A stretch of DNA of 24,875 bases from contig JAYTSU010000022.1 of assembly GCA_043745485.1 (NCBI GenBank), positions 1 through 24,875 on the forward strand, written 5' to 3'. The notes under the pieces were generated by a model. The model searched no databases. It was not told where the DNA came from and saw nothing but the letters and a program-made list of their open reading frames with translations. The translations under genes and the position numbers were made by a program. How positions within the stretch are numbered: the stretch's first letter is position 1; every line of letters begins with the position of its first letter. Positions 13,437 to 20,215 of this stretch are shown piece after piece. Source of the stretch: RYN-417 sp043745485. Its GTDB lineage: Bacteria > Patescibacteriota > Saccharimonadia > Saccharimonadales > JACDBH01.

Positions 13437-13484
13437 GTTTAAGTTAGGATTTTTCCCAAAAACTCATACAATCCTGACTTAAAT
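13437..13484. repeat. 13-bp inverted repeat between sortase and rny
   Basis: TTAAGTTAGGATT (13439-13451) and AATCCTGACTTAA (13470-13482) are complementary except at one central position, which is a T-G wobble on the plus strand and an A-C mismatch on the minus. The loop is 18 nt. It lies 40 bp beyond the sortase stop and ~100 bp before the rny start. It could be a weak sortase terminator or an operator for rny. Confidence 0.5.
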
Positions 13485-13522
13485 ATAGCACAAAACCGTC
13501 ATGAATTAATCCTAATTAATTA

Positions 13523-14473
13523 CTAAACGCGTTCGGTATAGACAATGAACCTATCAGAGAAAGATTCTGTTTCAGACTGAAATTGGCCACCGCAGGTCAT
13601 AAGGTTCAATCCAGCCTTTCCTGCTGTTACAGGCAACAAGAGCTTGTTTGTGTCTACCTTGTCGGCAGCAATCTGCTCTGTAGCTACAACTCTGTAGTCG
13701 ATTTTTGTTCCGTCACCACGCTCAATAGTAATAACATCGCCTTCCGAAAGCTTCTTAAGATTATAAAATATTCCTGTTTTGGTACCACCTAAGACGTGCC
13801 CAACAACAAGCGCCGTACCACCATCACCTGGTTTATTACTGCCGTTGTACCAACCAGTGTCATTTGTATTGCGTGGAGTTGCCAGCGCTCCAGAAGACAA
13901 TATGCCCATAGATAGAACGCGTGCGTATACATTGATTTTTTTAATTGTTAAGTAGCGGGGCATGTCTGGAGCTACGACATATTGGGCCCTGGCTGCGGCA
14001 GTTACCGGCTCTTCGCTTGGTGGTGTTTCTTTTGTAGCGGTGCCGTCAGCGCTTGTATTGGCTCTTTGGGTTATTGCAGCAACTTGAGCAGCAGCTTTAT
14101 GGTTTTGATGCAGACTGAGGCCCAGCACGGTAAGTCCACTAAGAAAAGCTACTGCAGCAACTGCCACAGGCAGAAACTTTTTGAGCCGATGACGCTTTAC
14201 CAAATCAGGCTCTTCAAATTGCTCAGATATTACTGTTTGCTCAACTTCTGACCGTTCGCATACGGCTATCGGCGCAACGGTTTGAGTATGTGCTGCCAGT
14301 GGTGCGTATTGCCGTACAGCATTATGTGTTTGTTGATGCGTAGCAAGGGGTGCATCAATTGTTTGCTTAAAATCCATGGTCACCAGGCGTGTCGTGACTC
14401 TTACAGGGCCCGGGGTCCGCGTAAAACGCTGCTGTTCATTGAGGTAGCTCAGACCAAATGTGGTTGTAGACAT
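13523..14473 (-). CDS. Sortase (class E/F-like) with long cytoplasmic N-terminal tail
   Basis: Sortases are membrane transpeptidases that cut a C-terminal sorting signal and join the protein to the cell surface. The catalytic triad is visible: His226 (VVGHVLGG), Cys294 (LNLMTCGGQF) and Arg308 (FSDRFIVYT). One membrane helix (~100-121, LPVAVAAVAFLSGLTVLGLS) follows the basic VKRHRLKK, so the first ~95 residues are cytoplasmic and low in complexity; the enzyme domain (~170-316) is outside. The TCGG cysteine motif and an N-terminal anchor recall actinobacterial sortase E/F. It lies 53 nt downstream of the surface protein gene, on the same strand, and that protein ends in ADTG, helix and basic tail, so it is the probable substrate. 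No clear Shine-Dalgarno is seen. Confidence 0.9.
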   Translation of the reverse strand: MSTTTFGLSYLNEQQRFTRTPGPVRVTTRLVTMDFKQTIDAPLATHQQTHNAVRQYAPLAAHTQTVAPIAVCERSEVEQTVISEQFEEPDLVKRHRLKKFLPVAVAAVAFLSGLTVLGLSLHQNHKAAAQVAAITQRANTSADGTATKETPPSEEPVTAAARAQYVVAPDMPRYLTIKKINVYARVLSMGILSSGALATPRNTNDTGWYNGSNKPGDGGTALVVGHVLGGTKTGIFYNLKKLSEGDVITIERGDGTKIDYRVVATEQIAADKVDTNKLLLPVTAGKAGLNLMTCGGQFQSETESFSDRFIVYTERV

Positions 14474-14526
14474 ATATTTTTATTTTAATTTTTAGAATTT
14501 TTTTTCGAACCAGCTCCGACCGAAAA

Positions 14527-16158
14527 CTATTTGATTTTGACAGTCGCGTAACGCTTGCTCATGACATATGCACTAGCGGTAAGGAGAGCTGTAGCTGCAA
14601 TCATAGCTATTGGGCTAGACGTAAGCAGTCTAAAGCCTGTGTCGGCAACAGTTGGGACAGTCACCACTGAGAGGACAACGTCGTTACCGTCTCCACCAAC
14701 GTAGGAGATTTTCATTACATAACCATCAAGATTGAATGTGGCACCTTCTACTAGTCCGGTAAATGTTCCGGAGACTGCATCAGCTGCGTCATTATCGATT
14801 ATGGTAAAGCTATCTCCAGCTGCTGGCTTAAAGCCACCGTACAAACTTGCAGTTAAGGTAGTGGCGCTTCCTAGATCCACTGTTCCGGTTACTTTAAGCT
14901 GATCATATTCAGTACATACCGTTTTGCCACCAAGTTCGGCTTGATAGGTTCCGCCAGTAAATGTAAGGTTACCTGAATTTAAGCAGCCGGGGCTCATACC
15001 AGGGGCAATTATACCTGCTGACATACTGATACCACCACCCAAAGATCCTGTACCTTTGAGGGTGCCACCACTAATAATAGCTAAACCGTAAGTACCTGTC
15101 ACTATAGCTATATTATTCGTATTTGCATTAACAGACGTAGTTGGGCTATTAGCAGCGTAGTTTGTAGTAACAATTGTTGGTACAATAGTTCCGCTTGGCA
15201 ACGTGAGAGTACGTGTGCTTCCTGGTAACACTGTAAACGCATGACCATTGGCCGTATATGTTCCTGTTATGGCGACATTGATTTGATATCCGCTAAAAAC
15301 TGTGTCCGCTCCCAGTGTAACCAAGCCGCTAAGTGTATAGGTGTGGAATGGTACATGTTCTGGCGAACCTGAACCACAGCCAGGAAATACATTTAGGGCA
15401 GCAGTTGTTGCATCAACACCAGTTCCGCTTATAGTCAAAGGTTCAGTAAAGGTTTTATCCGCATCGCCCGCACATAATGACAATGATGCACCAGAAGCTA
15501 TGGTTGTTCCTCCTGCTGACGTGCCAAGCGCATTCATTGATCCTGCTTGCGCTGAACCTGCGTTCACATTAAGTGCGCCTGTAAATGTGTTATCGGTAAA
15601 AAATAAAATACTGCCAGCTCCAGTTTTAGTGATAACACCGCTGCCACTTACGATCCCACTGAAATATATTTGTTGAGCCGAATTCAACGTGATGGCATAA
15701 GCGCCCATACTGACAGTCCCACCGATTAAAAGAGACGAAGTCGTTGCTGCAATGGTCTGTGGGCCACCTAGCGTAAGGTTCATGTTTAGATCATTCTCTA
15801 GATATGTTGCAGTCGTCATCGATGAGTTAATGCCCGCGACTACTGTCACATCGTTTCCGCTTAATACGTAATTGCTCGCAGTCGATACTGCTCCATTAAA
15901 CGTAATGCTGTTAAAAGAAGTGCCAGCAACATAATTATTCACAACTGTTCGGTTTGTAATATTTGCGGGAAAGACAAGATCATCGCCTGCTACTGGTGCT
16001 ACACCGCCCCAGTTTGCTGCAGTATTCATATTTGTATCACTACCACCACCTGTCCATGTGGCAGTGGCCGCGAAAGCATGTGGAGCTGCTATGAAAAAAA
16101 GCGCCGTTAAGCTTGTTATAAATGCGGAAATAACCGCAACCAATTTGTTGGATTTCAT
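14527..16158 (-). CDS. Autotransporter-passenger-like beta-helix surface protein with C-terminal sorting signal
   Basis: A Sec signal peptide covers residues 1-30 (hydrophobic core, cut after AFA before ATATWTGGG). The next ~470 residues are G/S/T/A-rich with passenger-type repeats: SGVITKTGAGSILFFTDNTF then TGALNVNAGS (PATR-like), GTLKGTGSLGGGISMSAGII with APGMSPG, and GGTYQAELGG. The part before the anchor, GGFKPAAGDSFTIIDND then ISYVGGDGNDVVLSV, is very typical of such right-handed beta-helix proteins. There is no outer-membrane barrel. The end is VADTGF (ADTG at 505-508), a hydrophobic helix (~514-532) and a basic tail (SKRYATVKIK), which is the layout of a sortase signal. A sortase gene follows. 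It is probably a wall- or surface-anchored adhesin. AGGTG lies before the ATG, and there is a good promoter ~60 nt upstream. Confidence 0.85.
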   Translation of the reverse strand: MKSNKLVAVISAFITSLTALFFIAAPHAFAATATWTGGGSDTNMNTAANWGGVAPVAGDDLVFPANITNRTVVNNYVAGTSFNSITFNGAVSTASNYVLSGNDVTVVAGINSSMTTATYLENDLNMNLTLGGPQTIAATTSSLLIGGTVSMGAYAITLNSAQQIYFSGIVSGSGVITKTGAGSILFFTDNTFTGALNVNAGSAQAGSMNALGTSAGGTTIASGASLSLCAGDADKTFTEPLTISGTGVDATTAALNVFPGCGSGSPEHVPFHTYTLSGLVTLGADTVFSGYQINVAITGTYTANGHAFTVLPGSTRTLTLPSGTIVPTIVTTNYAANSPTTSVNANTNNIAIVTGTYGLAIISGGTLKGTGSLGGGISMSAGIIAPGMSPGCLNSGNLTFTGGTYQAELGGKTVCTEYDQLKVTGTVDLGSATTLTASLYGGFKPAAGDSFTIIDNDAADAVSGTFTGLVEGATFNLDGYVMKISYVGGDGNDVVLSVVTVPTVADTGFRLLTSSPIAMIAATALLTASAYVMSKRYATVKIK

Positions 16159-16217
16159 CTTTGTACACCTATCTGTTTTTAAAGAGTTTTTTGTTGTTAA
16201 AAATTACTACAAAGTTA

Positions 16218-16245
16218 ACTATAGTTCTATCTGTTACATTGTCAA
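16218..16245 (-). promoter_or_regulatory. Promoter of the surface protein/sortase genes
   Basis: On the minus strand, a perfect TTGACA (16240-16245), a 16-bp spacer and TATAGT (16218-16223) give a transcript with a ~50-nt leader before the ATG at 16158. Confidence 0.8.
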
Positions 16246-16310
16246 GTCGCTTATGATTATTTGTTGACTTACTTACAACGTACAGTTAAAACTGAGAGTA
16301 GTTATGGGTA

Positions 16311-16703
16311 TTACTTTTTTGGTGTTGTAATGTTTGCATCGCTTCCATAAAAGGGTGCTATGGGCAGTGAATTTTTACCGGCTCGTAGGTTATTGACTCC
16401 AATAATAATCCAATCCTCGTTCTGCGTGCCTACAATAGGGATATCTAGTCCATAAGCGAGTGCATTGGCGACACTAATCCCAATGCGAAGCCCCGTAAAA
16501 GAACCGGGTCCTTCATAGACCACGATTCCGTCGATGTTTTGTAGGCTCATATCTTGACCTGATAGAAGCTGCTGGATTTTATGATGCAATGTTTCGGCCA
16601 GCTGCCGATGTGCCTCCCACGTTTCGTAAGATATTTGTCTTTCATCTTCATACAGTCCAACTTCGGACTCGGGTTTGTCCGTTCGGATGGTTAAAATAAT
16701 CAT
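16311..16703 (-). CDS. tsaB: TsaB, short form (t6A tRNA modification)
   Basis: TsaB is the non-catalytic ASKHA-fold partner of TsaD and TsaE in making N6-threonylcarbamoyl-adenosine at position 37 of ANN-reading tRNAs. The family signature YEGPGSFTGLRIGISVANAL is intact, and the start MIILTIRTDKPESEVGLY is the expected first strands. It is only 130 aa against ~220-230 for typical TsaB: the N-terminal lobe is present and the C-terminal lobe is missing or reduced to a short tail. The stop is clean and the gene overlaps tsaE by 4 bp (ATGA), so it is probably a naturally short form and not decay. TsaD is not in the window. Confidence 0.85.
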   Translation of the reverse strand: MIILTIRTDKPESEVGLYEDERQISYETWEAHRQLAETLHHKIQQLLSGQDMSLQNIDGIVVYEGPGSFTGLRIGISVANALAYGLDIPIVGTQNEDWIIIGVNNLRAGKNSLPIAPFYGSDANITTPKK

Positions 16704-17185
16704 GATTTATCCTTAAATAGATAACTGAATTCTTTAGGGTATGTACATCTGATGATCCGTGTATCTTCCCCACTTGCCTGACGCTCCAAAGTAATACTTA
16801 CTCGCCGAGCCGATAAGCCGGCTTCAACTATGTCGCCCCATTCAATTGCAGTGACTGTGTTTGGTTCATCAATAACTTCCGAAAGTTCATTGGCAACAAT
16901 TCCCGCTTCGTTTAAGCGGTAAAAATCAAAATGCTGCAATGTAAGACCATTGGCGCACATATAGACCCTGTTGATAGTGTAAGTTGGGCTGCCAACATGA
17001 TCCTGGCTCCCAAGCCCCAAAGCTAAACCTTTTACAAACGTCGTCTTGCCTCCACCTAGATCACTTTTTAGAAGGAACACTTCATTTCCCTTGCACCTAC
17101 GCCCGAGCTGCTCGGCGATTTTTGAAGTAACTTCGGAGCTGGAAGATTCTGTTTGCCATGTCTTTGCGGTATTCATACAAGGCAT
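16700..17185 (-). CDS. tsaE: TsaE, tRNA threonylcarbamoyladenosine ATPase
   Basis: TsaE is the small P-loop ATPase that resets the TsaBD complex in t6A synthesis. Visible motifs are LKSDLGGGKTTFVKGLALGL (Walker A GGGKTT), GSPTYTINRVY (switch region), LQHFDFYRL (conserved DxYRL) and VTAIEWGDIV (Walker B-like iEW). The length is normal at 161 aa. The start is either ATG 17185 or the ATG three codons later (17176, MNTAKTWQTE); neither has a Shine-Dalgarno. Both starts lie inside the end of the lamin-tail gene, in a different frame, an overlap of 80-89 bp, so translation probably depends on ribosomes from that gene. The stop overlaps tsaB as ATGA. Confidence 0.92.
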   Translation of the reverse strand: MPCMNTAKTWQTESSSSEVTSKIAEQLGRRCKGNEVFLLKSDLGGGKTTFVKGLALGLGSQDHVGSPTYTINRVYMCANGLTLQHFDFYRLNEAGIVANELSEVIDEPNTVTAIEWGDIVEAGLSARRVSITLERQASGEDTRIIRCTYPKEFSYLFKDKS

Positions 17186-18497
17186 ATGCTACCGCGGCGG
17201 CACCAACCCCTGCAAGCACAAGCGGATGTAGTGGTGCGGCGTCATCGAGCTGGGCAGCGCCTGAACCACCTGAAGCTGTCTTAATGCTAGCAGCTGCGAC
17301 TTTGCCAGCTGTCTTCTTGGCAGCAGTTGGTTTTGTAGTTTTTGTTGTCTTAGCTGCTTTGCTAGTTGTGGCTGCAACAACTTTCGCAGGCACAATTGTA
17401 CTTGGCAAGTTTACCGCATTTGGCGTCGGCACATCAGTCCATTGCCAGTTGTCGCCAATAATGCTCCAGCTTTCGCCGTCCGGCGCACTTTCATAAGCTG
17501 GGGTCTCACTAATTGTTGTGCCTTCAGGGTTGAGCAGCCGCGTCTGGCCCTCTGCATTCGAAAGTTGTAGGTTTGTGTCAGTAATCTTGAATGCCGTATA
17601 CGATTTAGGCTGCAATGAGCCAGTTTTAAATGTATACCCTCTCGAATATGACATCCCAGCTTCTAAACGATAATTTACAAGGCTAAACGTTGCGTCGTTT
17701 GGGTTATACAACTCAATAAACTCGTCGGCGTCGTCACTTTGAGGTGCACCAGGATTTGGTAAAAGCTCCGTAATTTCCGGCGCAACTAAGCCCAGATTAT
17801 TATTCGTTATAACTTCTGCCACTGGAGTTATTGCCGTTACTTTTTGTGGAGCTGCGGTTGCCATAGGAGCAGTTGGCGTGAGGCTGGCAGCAAGTTGAGT
17901 TTGTAAGTCGCATCCGTCGATAGTAGTCGGTGCCACACTTGTCCACGGGTCGTTTACAGTCTTAGCAATACTCGCTAGCCATGCTCGTTGCAAAAAACCG
18001 TTAGTAATAGTTGGCAGTGTTTGCACACCAATCGGAGTCGTTACCGCCGTTTTAGACCACGAGACTGTGTCTAAAATATTAGTTGGGCCATTTTGTGTAA
18101 CTTGCACAGTCCCAGCGGTTGTACTAAAACCAAGCGACACTGCATTGACGGTCATCTTATAACAAATCATCAGCGCCCCATCACTCACCATATAATAACT
18201 TCGCGGTGCTAGCTTGCCGCTGAGCGGAATATACCGACTACTCGTGAGCTTAGTACTCATAAGATCATAATAGTTATAATAGACCAACTGAACAGTGCTC
18301 ATGTCTATATCAGAAGCCGTATTGTTATACAAAGATATAAACTGCCCGTTGCTGCTTGTAATTTTAATTTGGCCTATTAAAATCGTACCGCTTGGGACAG
18401 TAGCAGTAAGCGCTTTGGCATACCCCAATGGAAGCAAGCCATAAGCTATGATAAAGACAATAATTATTATCGGCACTATTTTTCTCAGAATTCTCAT
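17097..18497 (-). CDS. Lamin-tail-domain (LTD) surface protein with N-terminal signal and C-terminal membrane anchor
   Basis: Residues ~7-28 form a signal/anchor (IVPIIIIVFIIAYGLLPLGY). Two LTD-like immunoglobulin-fold modules follow. The first is divergent (~35-130, GQFISLYNNTASDIDMSTVQ). The second is clear (~240-345, EITELLPNPGAPQSDDADEF then IELYNPNDATFSLVNYRLEA and ESWSIIGDNWQWTDVPTPNA). A ~60-residue linker rich in Lys, Thr and Ala then leads to a membrane helix (LHPLVLAGVGAAAVAYALYE) and a basic tail. The layout is a surface domain on a stalk, anchored at the C-terminus. Such LTD proteins are frequent in this group, with an unproven role in binding carbohydrate or nucleic acid outside the cell. 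A promoter with the -10 only 8 nt before the ATG implies a leaderless mRNA. It overlaps tsaE. Confidence 0.82.
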   Translation of the reverse strand: MRILRKIVPIIIIVFIIAYGLLPLGYAKALTATVPSGTILIGQIKITSSNGQFISLYNNTASDIDMSTVQLVYYNYYDLMSTKLTSSRYIPLSGKLAPRSYYMVSDGALMICYKMTVNAVSLGFSTTAGTVQVTQNGPTNILDTVSWSKTAVTTPIGVQTLPTITNGFLQRAWLASIAKTVNDPWTSVAPTTIDGCDLQTQLAASLTPTAPMATAAPQKVTAITPVAEVITNNNLGLVAPEITELLPNPGAPQSDDADEFIELYNPNDATFSLVNYRLEAGMSYSRGYTFKTGSLQPKSYTAFKITDTNLQLSNAEGQTRLLNPEGTTISETPAYESAPDGESWSIIGDNWQWTDVPTPNAVNLPSTIVPAKVVAATTSKAAKTTKTTKPTAAKKTAGKVAAASIKTASGGSGAAQLDDAAPLHPLVLAGVGAAAVAYALYEYRKDMANRIFQLRSYFKNRRAARA

Positions 18498-18505
18498 TAA
18501 TTTTT

Positions 18506-18533
18506 ACTATACTGACAGAATCTACAGATGCAA
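18506..18533 (-). promoter_or_regulatory. Promoter of the LTD-tsaE-tsaB operon
   Basis: On the minus strand, TTGCAT (18528-18533), a 16-bp spacer and TATAGT (18506-18511) end 8 nt before ATG 18497. No Shine-Dalgarno fits between, so translation is probably leaderless. Confidence 0.65.
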
Positions 18534-18544
18534 TAGCTTACTGT

Positions 18545-18587
18545 GCTTTTTTGTTGTAGTTTTGTAAAATATATTTTTAAGCATAAT
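18545..18587. promoter_or_regulatory. Shared ~42-nt element, copy B (LTD/PRC divergent region)
   Basis: It shares GTTGTAGTTTT, AAAATA, TTTTAA and CATAA, in order and nearly in register, with 21351-21393 upstream of recA. It contains the perfect palindrome AAAATATATTTT. GTTGTAG starts 41 nt upstream of the -10 box of the LTD gene. It is possibly an operator or an UP-like element. Confidence 0.5.
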
Positions 18588-18633
18588 CGCATAATCTACC
18601 TGTGTTGTATACGTAGTGTCGTATAATAGCGAT

Positions 18634-19158
18634 ATGTTGCAGCTTGCTAATACTTTAATCAACTTGCCTGTTATGAGCCTTCGGACAGGCGGCATGATTG
18701 CTACTGCTGAACGGCCAATTATCGACCCAAACAACTTAAAAATAGAGGGCTGGTACTGCCGTGACCAGTTTGGCAAGAAACAGCTTGTGCTCTTAACTAA
18801 AGATATCCGCGATATAGTGCCGCAAGGGCTTGCGGTTGATGATTATGACGTGCTGAGCGCACCAGAAGACTTAGTCCGGATGAAAGAAACGCTCAACTTA
18901 AACTTTCAGCTCATCAGCATATCGGTCATAACTAACAATCGGCGCAAACTTGGTAAAGTATCTGATTATGCAGCCAATATGTCATCGTTTTACATTCAAA
19001 AGCTTTATATAAGCCAGCCAGTATACCGCACGCTTTCGGGAGGCCAGCTGAGCATTGACCGTACACAGATTGTCGAGATTTCTCCTGACCAAATAATCGT
19101 CAGAGACGTCGACGAAAAAGTCCGCTCACCTGCAGCTGCTTTAATCGGTATCCGCTAG
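18634..19158 (+). CDS. PRC-barrel domain protein
   Basis: Two small beta-barrel modules are seen. The first is near the N-terminus: LPVMSLRTGGMIATAERPII then NNLKIEGWYCRDQFGKKQLV with KDIRDIVPQGLAV. The second is around ISISVITNNRRKLGKVSDYA then FYIQKLYISQPVYRTLSGGQ with RTQIVEISPDQIIVRDV. The pattern 'V.t..Gk.lGkV.d......l.I..l.i' ending in '.i..d.Iv.id.' fits the PRC-barrel family, found in photosynthetic reaction centre subunit H and in RimM. The role here is not known. The start is ATG 18634, 6 nt after a TATAAT at 18622-18627; an upstream GTG (18616) would overlap the promoter. The last 18 bp overlap recX on the other strand. Confidence 0.72.
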   Translation: MLQLANTLINLPVMSLRTGGMIATAERPIIDPNNLKIEGWYCRDQFGKKQLVLLTKDIRDIVPQGLAVDDYDVLSAPEDLVRMKETLNLNFQLISISVITNNRRKLGKVSDYAANMSSFYIQKLYISQPVYRTLSGGQLSIDRTQIVEISPDQIIVRDVDEKVRSPAAALIGIR

Positions 19159-19743
19159 TACTATTTTAATATCGTCATACCCAAATCCTTGGCGTAGTAA
19201 ATATTGTTTAAGCTTCATCTCGTCATTTTTATATCTTGTAAGCTTTCGTTTCTTCTCAACGACTTCGCGCAGCAATCCTTGTTCTTGCTCACTATTTTTT
19301 TGCAACGTCTCTGCAATATCTTCCCTGCTTACACCTTTTCTCATAAGTTCGTTCTGAATTGCCCTGTCGCTTTTACCGCCCCTCCGGCGCATATCAATCA
19401 GCCACTTCGCGTACACAATGTCGCTTAAATATCCCCGCGTTTGAAATTCTTCTGTTAAGCCTATTATCTGCTCGGGTTCAGCCTTTTTTCGATACAAATA
19501 ATCTTTTAACTCACGTACCGAACGTGGGCGGTTAAGTATCCATTCTAGCGCACGGCCTTTTAATTTTCCATCAATTGAAAGCTGTTTGAGACGCTTGGCA
19601 GTTACATCATCAACTTCTTGATTAATCTTAAGTTTCTCTACTACTAGCTCGCTAAGGCTCAGGGAAAATGAGTACTTACCATCAATAAAAAGACTAGCCC
19701 TATCAGGGTTCTTAACTTGTTGTTTAATGCTTGTGATTTTCAT
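19141..19743 (-). CDS. recX: RecX, regulator of RecA
   Basis: RecX binds RecA filaments and limits their growth. The sequence shows the N-terminal KITSIKQQVKNPDRASLFID module (also in actinobacterial and Firmicutes RecX), then repeated three-helix units: ALEWILNRPRSVRELKDYLY, then GYLSDIVYAKWLIDMRRRGG with KSDRAIQNELMRKGVSREDI, and MKLKQYLLRQGFGYDDIKIV. The length of 200 aa fits. The gene lies two genes downstream of recA on the same strand, separated by a YdjM-like gene with only a few bases between stop and start. Its 3' end overlaps the convergent PRC-barrel gene by 18 bp. Confidence 0.9.
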   Translation of the reverse strand: MKITSIKQQVKNPDRASLFIDGKYSFSLSLSELVVEKLKINQEVDDVTAKRLKQLSIDGKLKGRALEWILNRPRSVRELKDYLYRKKAEPEQIIGLTEEFQTRGYLSDIVYAKWLIDMRRRGGKSDRAIQNELMRKGVSREDIAETLQKNSEQEQGLLREVVEKKRKLTRYKNDEMKLKQYLLRQGFGYDDIKIVLADTD

Positions 19744-19746
19744 TGT

Positions 19747-20199
19747 CTACCTCTGTACTAAAATGACTGTAAACATCGTAATGAACCATGCTATTTCAAC
19801 GTACCAACCTTTTGGAGTTTGGGACCATTGTATCTTTTGGTGGAAGCGAGCAGCTAAGCCGTAGTTAGGTTTTTTGCCCTTAATTTTCTCAATATATAGG
19901 TTGTAGTAAGCCCACATGAGATCTGGGCTGGCAGCGGCAATCATACAAATCCATATTAGCCACCGCTGAGACGGAAACAATATCCCAAATAGGATCATCA
20001 TACTAACCGCCACCAAAAAATCTGTAATGAGGATAGTGTTAAATTTTCGATCAAAAAGTTTTGCACCAGGAGCGAGGCCAAAGTGTGGGGTAGCGTCACA
20101 AACAAAATGACTAAAAAAGCTTAAAGGGACGGCAAGCACTGGCTCTTTTATGAGCAATGCGATTACCGCCCCTGTAATTCCATGGTTTGTTCCGGTCAT
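19747..20199 (-). CDS. YdjM-like (DUF457/metal-dependent hydrolase-type) membrane protein
   Basis: This 150-aa protein starts MTGTNHGITGAVIALLIKEP. The HxxTGA motif and the later SFFSHFVCDATPHFG (H..D..PH) are the metal-ligand-like pattern of the YdjM/DUF457 membrane family. IAAASPDLMWAYYN carries a PD motif in the same style. Hydrophobic segments cover ~8-30, ~55-75, ~78-98 and ~130-148. Members are called membrane-bound metal-dependent hydrolases, but activity is mostly unproven. E. coli YdjM is known as a LexA-regulated gene, and here the relative sits between recA and recX, which makes a link to DNA damage worth noting. It is co-oriented with both neighbours, 16 nt after recA. Confidence 0.72.
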   Translation of the reverse strand: MTGTNHGITGAVIALLIKEPVLAVPLSFFSHFVCDATPHFGLAPGAKLFDRKFNTILITDFLVAVSMMILFGILFPSQRWLIWICMIAAASPDLMWAYYNLYIEKIKGKKPNYGLAARFHQKIQWSQTPKGWYVEIAWFITMFTVILVQR

Positions 20200-20215
20200 T
20201 AGACCTTATTGTACC

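Noticed and set aside
18522..18776. An 84-codon minus-strand frame across the LTD/PRC divergent region
   Set aside because: It runs across the promoters and the N-terminus of the PRC gene, has no start signal and shows no recognisable pattern.
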